A DNA stretch of 64,000 nt from Streptomyces sp. NBC_01481 (GCF_026339995.1 NZ_JAPEPT010000008.1:1-64000); one strand, 5' to 3'; counted from the stretch's first letter, positions 47,164 to 55,896 are shown. Notes: generated by a model from the letters alone, not told the origin. Translations and numbers: made by a program.

Positions 47164-48279
47164 TCATTCCCGGGACGGCCGGACGACGAGGGTGTCGTCC
47201 GGCCCGGACTCGACGCGGGAGTTGAAGCGGCGGCTGATCCTGTCGAGGACGCCGTGCAGCCACCGTGCGTCCTCGGGCGAGGCGTGCCGCAGACGCATCC
47301 GCCGGGCCTGCATCGGTGTGATGCGTACGTCGTGGAGCCTGCCGGTCCCGGGGTCCAGCGAGACGAAGTACAGCAGCCGCAGGTCGTCCCGGTACTGCTC
47401 GTAGCCGCCGATGCCCTCGTAGTCGTCAATCAGGTCGCCGCAGCCGTAGACGATGAGCTTCCCGCCGTACACCTCCAGCGGCCTGGGATGGTGCGAGGAG
47501 TGCCCGTGCACGACATCCACGCCGCCGTCGACGAGTGCGTGGGCGAAGCGGATCTGGTCGCGCGGGACGTCGTAGCCCCAGTTGGTACCCCAGTGGATCG
47601 AGGCGACCGCGATGTCGCCCGGTTGTCTGGCCCGCCGTACCCGTGCGGCCACGTCGGCCGCGGCGGTGAGCGAGGGGGTCGTGAAGTCGATCCCGCTCCG
47701 GTCCTCCGTTGCGGCCCAGCTCCGCGGGATGCCGCTGGATGCCATCCCGAAGGAGAAGACCAGGACACGCCGGCCGTGTCCCGCCGGGACGATGGCGGGT
47801 CGCCGGGCCTCGCCGGAGTTGCGTCCCGCGCCTGCCGTACGCAGCCCGGCGGCGCTCAGCGCGTCAAGGGTCTCCTCCAGCCCGGGGCGGCCGTAGTCCA
47901 GGACATGGTTGTTGGCCAGTACGCACACGTCAGGACGGGCGGCGGCCAGGCAGGGCAGGTTGGCCGGGTGCATCCGGTAGTGGACCTCTTTGCCGGGTGC
48001 GATCTCGTCGTGCTGCGTCACGCTGGTTTCCAGATTGACGATCCGTGCGTCGGGCGCGGCCTCGTCCAGTACCGGAAGCGCGTCGCCCCAGGGCCAGGTG
48101 AAGTCGGCGGGCCGTGGAATCGGGCCGTGAGCCGCCTCCGCGAGCTCGACGTAGGCGCGGGCGTCCCGGAGCCAGATCTCCGGCAGCGTCGGATCACCGG
48201 GGTGCGGAAGGATCTGGTCGACACCGCGGCCGAGCATCACGTCACCGCTGAGAAACAGGGTGACCGGTTCGCCGGGCAC
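47164..48279 (-). CDS. CapA/PgsA-family metallophosphoesterase-like protein
   Basis: This 371-residue protein shows the CapA superfamily layout: TLFLSGDVMLGRGVDQ, VNLETSVT, CVLANNHVLDYG, SIHWGTNW and VVHGHSSHHPRPLEVYGGKLIVYGCGDLIDDY, all containing likely metal-binding Asp, Asn and His residues. In Bacillus, CapA takes part in poly-gamma-glutamate export. In Streptomyces the role is unknown, and the other cap genes are absent here. No signal peptide is visible. The GTG at 48279 follows a -10-like TAGCCT by six bases, so it may be leaderless. Confidence 0.85.
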   Translation of the reverse strand: MPGEPVTLFLSGDVMLGRGVDQILPHPGDPTLPEIWLRDARAYVELAEAAHGPIPRPADFTWPWGDALPVLDEAAPDARIVNLETSVTQHDEIAPGKEVHYRMHPANLPCLAAARPDVCVLANNHVLDYGRPGLEETLDALSAAGLRTAGAGRNSGEARRPAIVPAGHGRRVLVFSFGMASSGIPRSWAATEDRSGIDFTTPSLTAAADVAARVRRARQPGDIAVASIHWGTNWGYDVPRDQIRFAHALVDGGVDVVHGHSSHHPRPLEVYGGKLIVYGCGDLIDDYEGIGGYEQYRDDLRLLYFVSLDPGTGRLHDVRITPMQARRMRLRHASPEDARWLHGVLDRISRRFNSRVESGPDDTLVVRPSRE

Positions 48280-48302
48280 TCCCTCAGGCTAAAGCCGGGC
48301 GC

Positions 48303-48320
48303 GATCGACCGGACAGGACC
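48303..48320. repeat. Solo copy of the GATCGACCGGACAGGACC end motif
   Basis: These 18 bases are identical to the right end of the 193-bp element (54276-54293). They lie in the 46-base gap between the MMPL stop and the CapA-like start, with no partner arm nearby. Confidence 0.5.
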
Positions 48321-48325
48321 GAGTC

Positions 48326-50539
48326 TCAGGACCCTTCGGGCTCGTTCGGCGAGGAACCCCCGCCCGACACCCCGCTGCCCGACACCCCGCTGCCCGCCAC
48401 CGCGGGCTCCGGTGTCCGTGGCTCGTCCTCCCGGGCCATTCGGTGCGGCCACCAGATCTTCGGCCCCACGTCCAGGAACAGACCTGTGACCAGCACGGAC
48501 CGTACGACGAGGGTGTCGAGCAGCACGCCGAGCGCCACCGCGAAGCCGATCTCCGCGAAGGCGACCATCGGGAGTGTGCCCAGCGCCGCGAAGGTGCCCG
48601 CCAGGACCAGGCCCGCCGAGGTGATGACCGCGCCCGTCGCCGCCAGGCCGGTCAGCACGCCCCGTCTGGTGCCCTGGCGGCCCGCTTCTTCGCGGATACG
48701 GGTGGTGAGGAAGATGTTGTAGTCGATGCCCAGGGCCACCAGGAAGACGAAGACGAACAGCGGGAAGTCCGTCGCCTCGCCGGCGTAGTCGAAGATGTAG
48801 CGGAACGCCAGCGCGCTGAGGCCCAGCGCTGCCGCGAAGGACAGCACCACCGTCCCGATCAGCAGCAGCGGGGCGACCACGGCGCGCAGCAGCAGCGTGA
48901 GCACCAACAGCACCACGACCAGGACCAGCGGAATGATCACATAGTTGTCCCGCGTGGTGGCGGTCTCCGCGTCCAGCACCGCTGCCGTGCCGCCGCCCAC
49001 CTGGGCATCGGCGTCCGGGACCGCGTGCACGGCGTCCCGTACCCGCTCGACCGTGGCCCTGGCCGCCTGGCTGTCCACGGGATCCGTCATGGTCGCCTCG
49101 AACAGCACGCGGCCGTCGTTGAGGGGTTTGGTGCCGGGCGGGATGGTGATCGACCGGGGAACCACGCCGGAGGTCGTGGCGACGGTCTCGCCGACCGTCC
49201 GTGCCTGTGGCGCATTGGTGATGATCACCAGGGGGTCGCCGCTGCCCGCGGGGAAGTACTGGGCCTGGACGGACTGTCCGACGATCGAATCGGGTTCGCC
49301 GGTGAAGGCGTCGGCGTTGCTGATCCCCTCGGCCCGCAGTTGGGTCAGCCCCAGGGCGAAGGCCGCGAGGATGACGGCGGTGATGCTCCATGTCGCACGC
49401 GGGCGGCCGGCGATACGCCGTCCCGTACGGGCCCAGAAGCCCCGCTCGGTGGGCTCGGGCGAACCGAGGTGCGGGATCGCGGGCCAGAAGATCCACCGGC
49501 CGAAGATCACCAGCAGGGCGGGGAAGAGCGTCAGCATGGACACCAGGGCGACCGCGACGCCGATCGCGGCGACCGGGCCGAGACCGCTGGTGGAGTTCAT
49601 TTCGGCGAACAGCAGGACCAGCATGCCGAGCACCACGGTCGCGCCGCTGGCCAGCACGGCGGGCCCGGCGCGGTGCAGCGCCAGGGCCATGGCCTCGTGC
49701 CGGTCCTCGTGACGGCGCAGCTCCTCCCGGTAGCGGGCGACCAGCAGCAGCGCATAGTCCGTCCCCGCGCCGAAGACGAGGACGGTCAGAATGCCCGCGC
49801 TCTGCCCGTTGACGGTCAGATCGGCATGGGTGGCCAGGAGATAGATCAGCGCCTGCGCGGCGGAGAGCGCGACGATCACCGAGATCAACGGGACCACCAG
49901 CAGCGTCGGACTGCGGAAGGTGATCAGCAGCATCACGATCACGACAGCCATGGCCGCGAACAGCAGGGTCGAGTCGATGCCCTCGAAGGCCTCGGAGAAG
50001 TCGGCGGCCGTGCCGCCGGGGCCGGTGATGTGCACCTCCAGCCCGGTGCTGCTCTTGCCCGTAATGTCGCGGATGGAGTCGACGGCGGGCGCGATCCGGT
50101 CCCAGCCCTTCTCGTCCATCGTGATCGGCACGAAGACCTGGGCGGCCCGCGGGTCGACCGGCCGGTCGAAGATGGGGCCGCGGGTCTCGTTGCCGCGCAC
50201 TCCGTGGTCCCGCAGCTGCTTGATCTCCGCGACGTCCTCGTTGATCTGCTGCCGGTCGGCCGGGGTCAGCCCGCTGTCGCGCGCGTAGATGACCACCGCC
50301 GGGATGACCTCGGGCCTGAACCCCTTGGACTCCTCGAGCACTTGGGTGGATTCGGCGCTGCCCGGCAGCCAGGACGCGGCGTCGTTGTCCTGGGCGTCGC
50401 CGAGCTTCGATGCCAGCGGGAAGGCGAGCACCATCACCGCCAGCCACAGCACCACGACGACCCATTTGCTGCGCCGCCCGCAGACGAAATGGGCGACACC
50501 CTTCTTGGGCCGCTCCTGTCCCTTGATTGCGTCCGGCAT
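48326..50539 (-). CDS. MMPL-family (RND) transporter
   Basis: This 737-residue membrane protein has the MMPL plan: one N-terminal membrane segment (about 27-46), a large outer loop, then five to six segments, repeated in the C-terminal half. Conserved Asp-Tyr pairs typical of the proton relay appear in VLVFGAGTDYALLLVARYREE and FVFLVALGIDYNIFLTTRIREE. Such proteins export lipids, siderophores or drugs. It lies divergent to rpe. The ATG at 50539 follows a G-rich sequence. The C-terminal 30 residues are Gly/Ser/Pro-rich. The substrate is unknown. Confidence 0.9.
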   Translation of the reverse strand: MPDAIKGQERPKKGVAHFVCGRRSKWVVVVLWLAVMVLAFPLASKLGDAQDNDAASWLPGSAESTQVLEESKGFRPEVIPAVVIYARDSGLTPADRQQINEDVAEIKQLRDHGVRGNETRGPIFDRPVDPRAAQVFVPITMDEKGWDRIAPAVDSIRDITGKSSTGLEVHITGPGGTAADFSEAFEGIDSTLLFAAMAVVIVMLLITFRSPTLLVVPLISVIVALSAAQALIYLLATHADLTVNGQSAGILTVLVFGAGTDYALLLVARYREELRRHEDRHEAMALALHRAGPAVLASGATVVLGMLVLLFAEMNSTSGLGPVAAIGVAVALVSMLTLFPALLVIFGRWIFWPAIPHLGSPEPTERGFWARTGRRIAGRPRATWSITAVILAAFALGLTQLRAEGISNADAFTGEPDSIVGQSVQAQYFPAGSGDPLVIITNAPQARTVGETVATTSGVVPRSITIPPGTKPLNDGRVLFEATMTDPVDSQAARATVERVRDAVHAVPDADAQVGGGTAAVLDAETATTRDNYVIIPLVLVVVLLVLTLLLRAVVAPLLLIGTVVLSFAAALGLSALAFRYIFDYAGEATDFPLFVFVFLVALGIDYNIFLTTRIREEAGRQGTRRGVLTGLAATGAVITSAGLVLAGTFAALGTLPMVAFAEIGFAVALGVLLDTLVVRSVLVTGLFLDVGPKIWWPHRMAREDEPRTPEPAVAGSGVSGSGVSGGGSSPNEPEGS

Positions 50540-50696
50540 GACGCCCCCAATTACCCCTCGCGACGGGCCGCATCGCCCTTACTTGTGGGCCGAATCGTCA
50601 GGATTGCACGAAGTGTGCTGATCCGGGGAGTCCTTGGTCCGTACCGGGAGTCGTACCGCGGAAGGGAAGCGCTCCAGAACGTGGCAGGCTTGGCCC

Positions 50697-51383
50697 ATGG
50701 CCGTACAGATCAGCCCCAGTATCCTCTCCGCCGACTTCGCGCGCCTGGCGGAGGAGGCGAAGGCAGTCGAAGGCGCCGACTGGCTGCATGTCGATGTCAT
50801 GGACAACCACTTCGTGCCCAACCTGACCCTCGGCGTGCCGGTCGTGGAATCTCTCAGCCGGGCGACGGACACCCCGCTGGACTGCCATCTGATGATCGAT
50901 GACCCCGATCGGTGGGCTCCGCAGTACGTCGAAGCGGGGGCCGGATCCGTCACCTTCCATGTCGAGGCGGCGGCCGCGCCGGTACGCCTCGCGCGGGAGA
51001 TCCGGGCCAAGGGCGCCCGCGCCTCGATGGCGCTCAAGCCCGCGACGCCCATCGAGCCGTACGAAGACCTGCTCCCCGAACTCGACATGCTGCTGATCAT
51101 GACCGTGGAGCCCGGTTTCGGTGGTCAGGCCTTTCTCGACATCATGCTGCCGAAGATCCGCCGCACCCGTGAGCTGATCTCCAAGCACGGCCTCGAGCTT
51201 TGGCTCCAGGTCGACGGCGGCGTATCGGACGCGACGATCGAACGGTGTGCCGAAGCTGGCGCGGATGTGTTCGTCGCCGGTTCGGCGGTCTACGGGGCCA
51301 AGGACCCGGCGCAGGCGGTGCTCTCGCTGCGCGCCAAGGCCGAGGAGACCATCTCCTCGGCGGCGTGGGCTTGCAACCACTGA
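50697..51383 (+). CDS. rpe: Ribulose-phosphate 3-epimerase
   Basis: This 228-residue TIM-barrel enzyme of the pentose phosphate pathway has ISPSILSADFARL, the metal-ligand region HVDVMDNHFVPNLTLG, HLMI and VEPGFGGQAF, and QVDGGV. The ATG at 50697 gives MAVQISPSILSAD. The longer frame from 50634 is not supported by a ribosome binding site. It is 99 bases upstream of the SorC regulator gene. Confidence 0.95.
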   Translation: MAVQISPSILSADFARLAEEAKAVEGADWLHVDVMDNHFVPNLTLGVPVVESLSRATDTPLDCHLMIDDPDRWAPQYVEAGAGSVTFHVEAAAAPVRLAREIRAKGARASMALKPATPIEPYEDLLPELDMLLIMTVEPGFGGQAFLDIMLPKIRRTRELISKHGLELWLQVDGGVSDATIERCAEAGADVFVAGSAVYGAKDPAQAVLSLRAKAEETISSAAWACNH

Positions 51384-51482
51384 GCCACAAGCAAGTGAAC
51401 TCAACCCAACAGGGCTGATCAAGAACCGCCGGATCTGACAGGATGACGGATCCGGAGTGTGTACAGCAGTGAGGAGATCGCG

Positions 51483-52493
51483 GTGTCGACGGGCCGGTCA
51501 GCCATGCGGATGGGACCCGCTGAGCTGGTGCAGGCGGCGGCCATGGCCCGCCGCTTCTATCTCGAGGGCAAATCCAAGATCCAGATCGCTGAGGAGTTCG
51601 GCGTCAGCCGCTTCAAGGTCGCCCGGGTCCTGGAAACCGCACTCGAACGTGATCTCGTAAGGATCGAGATCCGCGTACCCGCAGAGCTGGACGCGGAGCG
51701 CTCGGACGCGCTCCGCGCCCGCTACGGACTGCGGCACGCGGTCGTCGTCGAATCCCCGGCGGAGGGCGAGGAGGAGTCGCCCGACCCGGAGAACCTCGGC
51801 GAAGTGGCCGCCGACCTCCTCGGCGAGCTGGTGAACGAGGGCGATGTGCTGGGGCTGGCCTGGGGCCGGTCCACCATCCACATGGCCGCAGCGCTCGACC
51901 GGCTGCCACCGTGCACGGTCGTGCAGCTCACGGGCGTGTACGACGCGGGGACCGCCGAGCGCGGCTCGGTCGAGGCCGTCCGGCGTGCCGCGCAGGTCTC
52001 CGGCGGCGAGGCCCACCCCATCTACGCCCCGATGCTGCTGCCGGACCCGGCCACCGCCGCGGCACTGCGCAACCAGACCGGCATCGCCCGTGCCTTCGAG
52101 TACTTCGACAAGGTCACCGTCGCCGCCGTCTCCATCGGTTCGTGGGAGCCGGGCATCTCGACCGTGCACGACATGCTCACCGACGAGGAGCGCGCGCACT
52201 ACGCCTCGCTCGGCGTCGCCGCCGAGATGTCCGCGCACCTCTTCGACGCGGAGGGCCGCCGGGTCGGCCGTGACCTGGGCGAACGCTGCATCACGGTCGA
52301 GGCCGACCGGCTGCGCCGTATCCCCGAGGTGGTGGCGATCGCGGGCGGTCAGCGCAAGGCGGAGGCGATCGCGGCTGTGCTGCGCTCCGGGCTCGTCACC
52401 AGCCTGGTGACGGACACCGCTGCCGCGGACCATCTGCTGGCGGCGCCCCCGGGGCCGCGGCCCGCGCTGGACCGGGCGGACCCGGACGACTGA
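51483..52493 (+). CDS. SorC/DeoR-family sugar-binding transcriptional regulator
   Basis: This 336-residue regulator has an N-terminal helix-turn-helix (about 15-50, ARRFYLEGKSKIQIAEEFGVSRFKVARVLETA) and a C-terminal sugar-phosphate-binding domain with GLAWGRSTIHMAAAL, VQLTGVYDAG and CITVEADRLRRIPEVVAIAGG. The GTG at 51483 has GAGGAG six bases upstream; an in-frame GTG at 51459 lacks one. Its position after rpe suggests control by a pentose phosphate, which is inferred only. A 7-bp inverted repeat CCGGATC/GATCCGG (51429-51455) in its leader may be an operator. Confidence 0.9.
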   Translation: MSTGRSAMRMGPAELVQAAAMARRFYLEGKSKIQIAEEFGVSRFKVARVLETALERDLVRIEIRVPAELDAERSDALRARYGLRHAVVVESPAEGEEESPDPENLGEVAADLLGELVNEGDVLGLAWGRSTIHMAAALDRLPPCTVVQLTGVYDAGTAERGSVEAVRRAAQVSGGEAHPIYAPMLLPDPATAAALRNQTGIARAFEYFDKVTVAAVSIGSWEPGISTVHDMLTDEERAHYASLGVAAEMSAHLFDAEGRRVGRDLGERCITVEADRLRRIPEVVAIAGGQRKAEAIAAVLRSGLVTSLVTDTAAADHLLAAPPGPRPALDRADPDD

Positions 52494-52660
52494 CGCACGC
52501 GGGGACGGGATCGTTTGGAGGATCTGCCGGGGGCCATGCCCGTGAGCTGGAGTTTTTGCCCGGGCATCACATGCGTACGGCCATGGGACAATGAAGTACG
52601 TGCGATTTCCCCGGCTGAGATGCCCGGGGGCCAACTCCGATCGACTGGGATGTTCTGCAC

Positions 52661-54103
52661 GTGCGTTTCCTCAATGACCTGAAGCCGCCGTACGACCTGA
52701 CGTACGACGACGTATTCATGGTGCCGAGCCGTTCGGCCGTCGGCTCGCGCCAGGGCGTGGACCTGTCCTCCCCCGACGGCACCGGCACCACCATCCCGCT
52801 GGTCGTCGCGAACATGACCGCCATCGCGGGCCGCCGGATGGCCGAGACGCTCGCCCGCCGCGGCGGCCTCGTCGTCATTCCCCAGGACATCCCGATCGAC
52901 GTCGTCACCGAGGTCATCTCCTGGGTCAAGACGCGTCACCTCGTCCTTGACACCCCGATCGTGCTCGCCCCCGGCCAGACCGTCGCCGACGCGCTGTCCC
53001 TGCTGCCGAAGCGGGCTCACGACGCGGGCGTCGTCGTCGACGCCGACCACCGGCCCGTCGGTGTTGTCACCGACGCCGACCTGTCCGGCGTCGACCGCTT
53101 CACGCAACTGTCCGAGGTCATGTCCCGGGACCTGCTGCTGCTCGACGCGGACATCGACCCGCGCGACGCCTTCAACAAGCTCGACCACGCCAACCGCCGC
53201 TACGCCCCCGCCGTGGACAAGGACGGCCGGCTCGCCGGCATCCTCACCCGCAAGGGCGCCCTGCGCGCGACCCTCTACACCCCGGCCGTCGACGCCAACG
53301 GCAAGCTGCGCATCGCCGCCGCCGTCGGCATCAACGGCGATGTCGCCGGCAAGGCCAAGCAGCTCCTCGACGCCGGAGCGGACACCATCGTGGTGGACAC
53401 CGCGCACGGCCACCAGGAGTCGATGATCAGCGCGATCAAGGCGGTCCGCGGGCTCGACCCGCAGGTGCCCATCGTCGCGGGCAACATCGTCGCCGCCGAG
53501 GGCGTACGCGATCTGATCGAGGCAGGCGCGGACATCATCAAGGTCGGTGTGGGCCCCGGCGCCATGTGCACCACCCGCATGATGACGGGCGTCGGCCGCC
53601 CGCAGTTCTCGGCCGTGCTCGAGTGCGCCGCCGAGGCGAAGAAGTACGGCAAGCACGTCTGGGCCGACGGCGGTGTGCGCCACCCGCGCGATGTCGCCAT
53701 GGCGCTGGCCGCCGGTGCCTCCAACGTCATGGTCGGCTCCTGGTTCGCCGGGACCTACGAGTCCCCGGGCGACCTCCAGCAGGCCGCCGACGGGCGCCTG
53801 TACAAGGAGTCCTTCGGCATGGCGTCCGCGCGCGCCGTGCGCAACCGTACGAGCGAGGAGTCGGCGTACGACCGCGCCCGCAAGGCGCTGTTCGAGGAGG
53901 GCATCTCCACCTCGCGGATGTTCCTCGACCCGACCCGTCCGGGCGTCGAGGACCTGATCGACTCGATCATCGCGGGCGTCCGCTCGTCCTGCACCTATGC
54001 CGGTGCGGGCTCGCTCGAGGAGTTCGCCGAGAAGGCGATCGTCGGCATCCAGAGCGCCGCCGGTTACGCCGAGGGCAAGGCGCTGCACGCCAGCTGGAAC
54101 TAG
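52661..54103 (+). CDS. guaB1: GuaB1-family GMP reductase (IMPDH-like, CBS-domain containing)
   Basis: This 480-residue TIM-barrel protein has an inserted CBS pair (about 95-215) and the catalytic Cys loop GVGPGAMCTTRMMTGVGRPQ. It starts with the family segment DLTYDDVFMVPSRSAVGSRQ. Mycobacterial GuaB1 was shown to be a GMP reductase rather than an IMP dehydrogenase, and this protein has the same architecture. The GTG at 52661 was chosen. The preceding 167 bases hold a TGCCCGGGCA palindrome and no gene. Its TAG stop is the point where the 193-bp repeat element begins. Confidence 0.9.
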   Translation: MRFLNDLKPPYDLTYDDVFMVPSRSAVGSRQGVDLSSPDGTGTTIPLVVANMTAIAGRRMAETLARRGGLVVIPQDIPIDVVTEVISWVKTRHLVLDTPIVLAPGQTVADALSLLPKRAHDAGVVVDADHRPVGVVTDADLSGVDRFTQLSEVMSRDLLLLDADIDPRDAFNKLDHANRRYAPAVDKDGRLAGILTRKGALRATLYTPAVDANGKLRIAAAVGINGDVAGKAKQLLDAGADTIVVDTAHGHQESMISAIKAVRGLDPQVPIVAGNIVAAEGVRDLIEAGADIIKVGVGPGAMCTTRMMTGVGRPQFSAVLECAAEAKKYGKHVWADGGVRHPRDVAMALAAGASNVMVGSWFAGTYESPGDLQQAADGRLYKESFGMASARAVRNRTSEESAYDRARKALFEEGISTSRMFLDPTRPGVEDLIDSIIAGVRSSCTYAGAGSLEEFAEKAIVGIQSAAGYAEGKALHASWN

Positions 54104-54294
54104 GCCCTGTCCGGCCGATCCTGCCGGGCTCGCGTGCCCTGGCACGCACTCCCCCGTAGCCCTTCGGGCACGGGAGGTGCCCCCACGCTGCGTTGCGTCA
54201 GTCGCCTACGCTGCGCGTGGGCTGCATTCTCCGCCTTGCAACTGCACGCACCAGACCCGCTCACTGATCCGGCCTGATCGACCGGACAGGACCT
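54102..54294. mobile_element. 193-bp MITE-like element with terminal inverted repeats
   Basis: The first 27 bases (54102-54128) and the reverse complement of the last 27 (54268-54294) match at 22 positions, starting AGGYCCTGTCCGGYCGATC. The interior is non-coding with internal hairpins (for example CCACGC/GCGTGG, and CTCCC...GGGAG near 54149-54176). It starts within the guaB1 stop codon. No transposase or clear target duplication is visible. It would need a helper in trans, or may be a REP-like structured repeat. Confidence 0.6.
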
Positions 54295-54409
54295 GGGCCC
54301 TGTCCGGCAAGATCGGCTCGACAGGGCTCAGGATCGACCACACCACGTCCGGCCCTCGCGAAGCTCGCGGCGGCCGGACGCGGTAATTCCTCAACTCCCG
54401 ATCGCGCAG
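54295..54409. other. Non-coding stretch between repeat element and sigma promoter
   Basis: An 8-bp perfect stem GCCCTGTC/GACAGGGC (54297-54304 with 54320-54327) repeats the CCCTGTCCGG end of the neighbouring element, so this looks like a degenerate second copy. A GTCCGGCC...GGCCGGAC inverted repeat follows near 54349-54379. No gene is seen. Confidence 0.5.
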
Positions 54410-54434
54410 GCATGCGTGGCGCATCCCTGGGTAT
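54410..54434 (+). promoter_or_regulatory. SigB/SigF-type promoter of the sigma factor gene
   Basis: GCAT (54410-54413), a 15-base spacer and GGGTAT (54429-54434) fit the GNNT-N14-16-GGGTAY consensus of Streptomyces SigB-group sigma factors. The sigma factor start lies 37 bases downstream, so the gene may be autoregulated or in a sigma cascade. Confidence 0.55.
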
Positions 54435-54471
54435 ACGCGCCCTGCACTGACCACGAGCAGGGGAGGACGAA

Positions 54472-55347
54472 GTGTCCACGGCGAGCACGGTCACGACCGA
54501 ACTCACACAGCCTGGCACACAGCGCCCGAACATGGCGGAGCTGGATCTTCCGTCTGTGCCGAATCCTGGAGAGGTAGCACCCAGAGACGCGCGCGAGATC
54601 TCAAAGCTCTTCTTCGTACGGCTGGCCTCGCTGGACGAGGGGACGCATGAGCACCAGTACGTACGAAACACGCTCATCGAGCTGAACCTGGCGCTGGTCA
54701 GGTACGCGGCGGGCCGGTTCCGCAACCGGGCCGAGCAGATGGACGACATCGTCCAGGTAGGCACCATCGGCCTGATCAAGGCGATCGACCGGTTCGAGCT
54801 GAGCCGCGAGGTGGAGTTCGCGACGTTCGCCGTTCCGTACATCGTCGGAGAGATCAAGCGGTTCTTCCGCGACACCAGCTGGGCCGTCCATGTGCCGCGC
54901 AGGCTGCAGGAGTTGCGGATCGATCTGGCGAAGGCGACCGACGAGCTCTCCCAGGAGCTGGACCGGGCGCCGACCACCTCCGAGCTCGCCGGGCATCTCG
55001 GGCTCGACGAGGAAGAGATCATTGAGGGCGTGGTCGCCAGCAACGGCTACACCGCGGGCTCGATCGACATGCCCATGGACGATGCCTCCGATCACGCACC
55101 GGTGCCGCTGTCCGACCGGCTGGGCGCGCCGGACGCCGATCTGGAGATCGCGGAGAACGTCCAGGCACTCAAGCCGCTCATCGAGGAGCTCGACGACCGG
55201 GACAAGAGGATCCTGCGCATGCGCTTCGGCGAGGAGATGACCCAGTCGGAGATCGGCGTGGAGCTCGGCGTCTCGCAGATGCATGTGTCGCGGCTGCTGA
55301 CGCGGATCACCAAGCGGCTGCGTGAGGGCCTGCTCGTCGTGGAGTGA
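54472..55347 (+). CDS. RNA polymerase sigma factor, SigB/SigF/SigG family
   Basis: This 291-residue group 3 sigma factor has region 2 (LVRYAAGRFRNRAEQMDDIVQVGTIGLIKAIDRF, core binding and -10 recognition), region 3 (VPRRLQELRIDLAKATDELSQEL) and region 4 helix-turn-helix (MTQSEIGVELGVSQMHVSRLLTRI). About 40 N-terminal residues are Thr/Pro-rich. The GTG at 54472 follows GGGGAGGAC. Streptomyces has about nine such paralogues for stress and development; I cannot tell which one this is. A convergent RsbW-like gene lies directly downstream. Confidence 0.93.
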   Translation: MSTASTVTTELTQPGTQRPNMAELDLPSVPNPGEVAPRDAREISKLFFVRLASLDEGTHEHQYVRNTLIELNLALVRYAAGRFRNRAEQMDDIVQVGTIGLIKAIDRFELSREVEFATFAVPYIVGEIKRFFRDTSWAVHVPRRLQELRIDLAKATDELSQELDRAPTTSELAGHLGLDEEEIIEGVVASNGYTAGSIDMPMDDASDHAPVPLSDRLGAPDADLEIAENVQALKPLIEELDDRDKRILRMRFGEEMTQSEIGVELGVSQMHVSRLLTRITKRLREGLLVVE

Positions 55348-55372
55348 TCCACCCGTTGCCCGAGGACCCCCC

Positions 55373-55418
55373 ACGGGAGAAGCGGCGTCCCGGCCGTCCG
55401 GGACGCCGCTTTCCCGTG
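55373..55418 (+). terminator. Sigma factor gene terminator
   Basis: Arms around GAGAAGCGGCGTCCCGG and CCGGGACGCCGCTTTCCC pair over about 19 bases with one bulge and a CCGT-type loop. The hairpin lies 26 bases after the stop. Confidence 0.8.
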
Positions 55419-55426
55419 TGCGCGGT

Positions 55427-55479
55427 TGGGGGTGTCCGGTGGATCAGGCGAGCCCAGCCTGATCCACCGGACACCCCCA
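55427..55479. terminator. Perfect 23-bp palindrome at the convergent junction
   Basis: Arms 55427-55449 and 55457-55479 are perfectly complementary around a GAGCCCA loop and abut the last base of the convergent RsbW-like gene. Each arm contains TGTCCGGTGGATCAGGC, which differs by one base from the TGTCCGGTCGATCAGGC end of the 54102-54294 element. Confidence 0.85.
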
Positions 55480-55863
55480 CTAGTGCGCCTGCCGCAGCCA
55501 GGTCGCCTGCACCCGCTTTCCGTACGGCAGGGGGCAGACCTCCACCTGCGCGGCGAGACTCATCACCATGTGCCAGCCGAAACCGCCGCCACCGGCGAAG
55601 TCGGGCTCGCGCGGTACCGGAGGCAGCGGGCTGGAGTCGTCCATCTCGACCACCAGCGTGTCCTGTCCCGCCCTCAGATGCAGCTGCCACCAGCCGGCGG
55701 TGTGCCGTACCGCATTGGAGACCAGTTCGGAAACGACCAGCAGCACTGCGTCCAGGTCGGCCCAGGGGCAGTGCTGCAGCAGAAAGTCCGCGGCGGCCCC
55801 TCGGGCCCCCGCGCTGTCTGTCTGTGGCGAGTGGTCGATCACCACATGTGGTTCCGCGTCCAT
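55480..55863 (-). CDS. RsbW-like ATP-binding (GHKL) protein, possible anti-sigma factor
   Basis: This 127-residue protein consists of a single GHKL ATPase domain. The N-box is LLVVSELVSNAVRHTAG, the G1-like motif is VVEMDDSSP, and a Gly-rich lid is GGGGFGWHMV. Streptomyces encodes many such kinases that act as anti-sigma factors or anti-anti-sigma kinases. Convergence with a SigB-family sigma gene suggests, but does not prove, that the two interact. The ATG at 55863 has only a weak ribosome binding site. Confidence 0.85.
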   Translation of the reverse strand: MDAEPHVVIDHSPQTDSAGARGAAADFLLQHCPWADLDAVLLVVSELVSNAVRHTAGWWQLHLRAGQDTLVVEMDDSSPLPPVPREPDFAGGGGFGWHMVMSLAAQVEVCPLPYGKRVQATWLRQAH

Positions 55864-55896
55864 CTCGGCTCGCCTACCCCACTTGTCGCACTTCTA

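Noticed and set aside
52494..52660. Riboswitch or small gene upstream of guaB1
   Set aside because: Only a TGCCCGGGCA palindrome and a weak second copy are visible, with no convincing purine riboswitch or coding frame.
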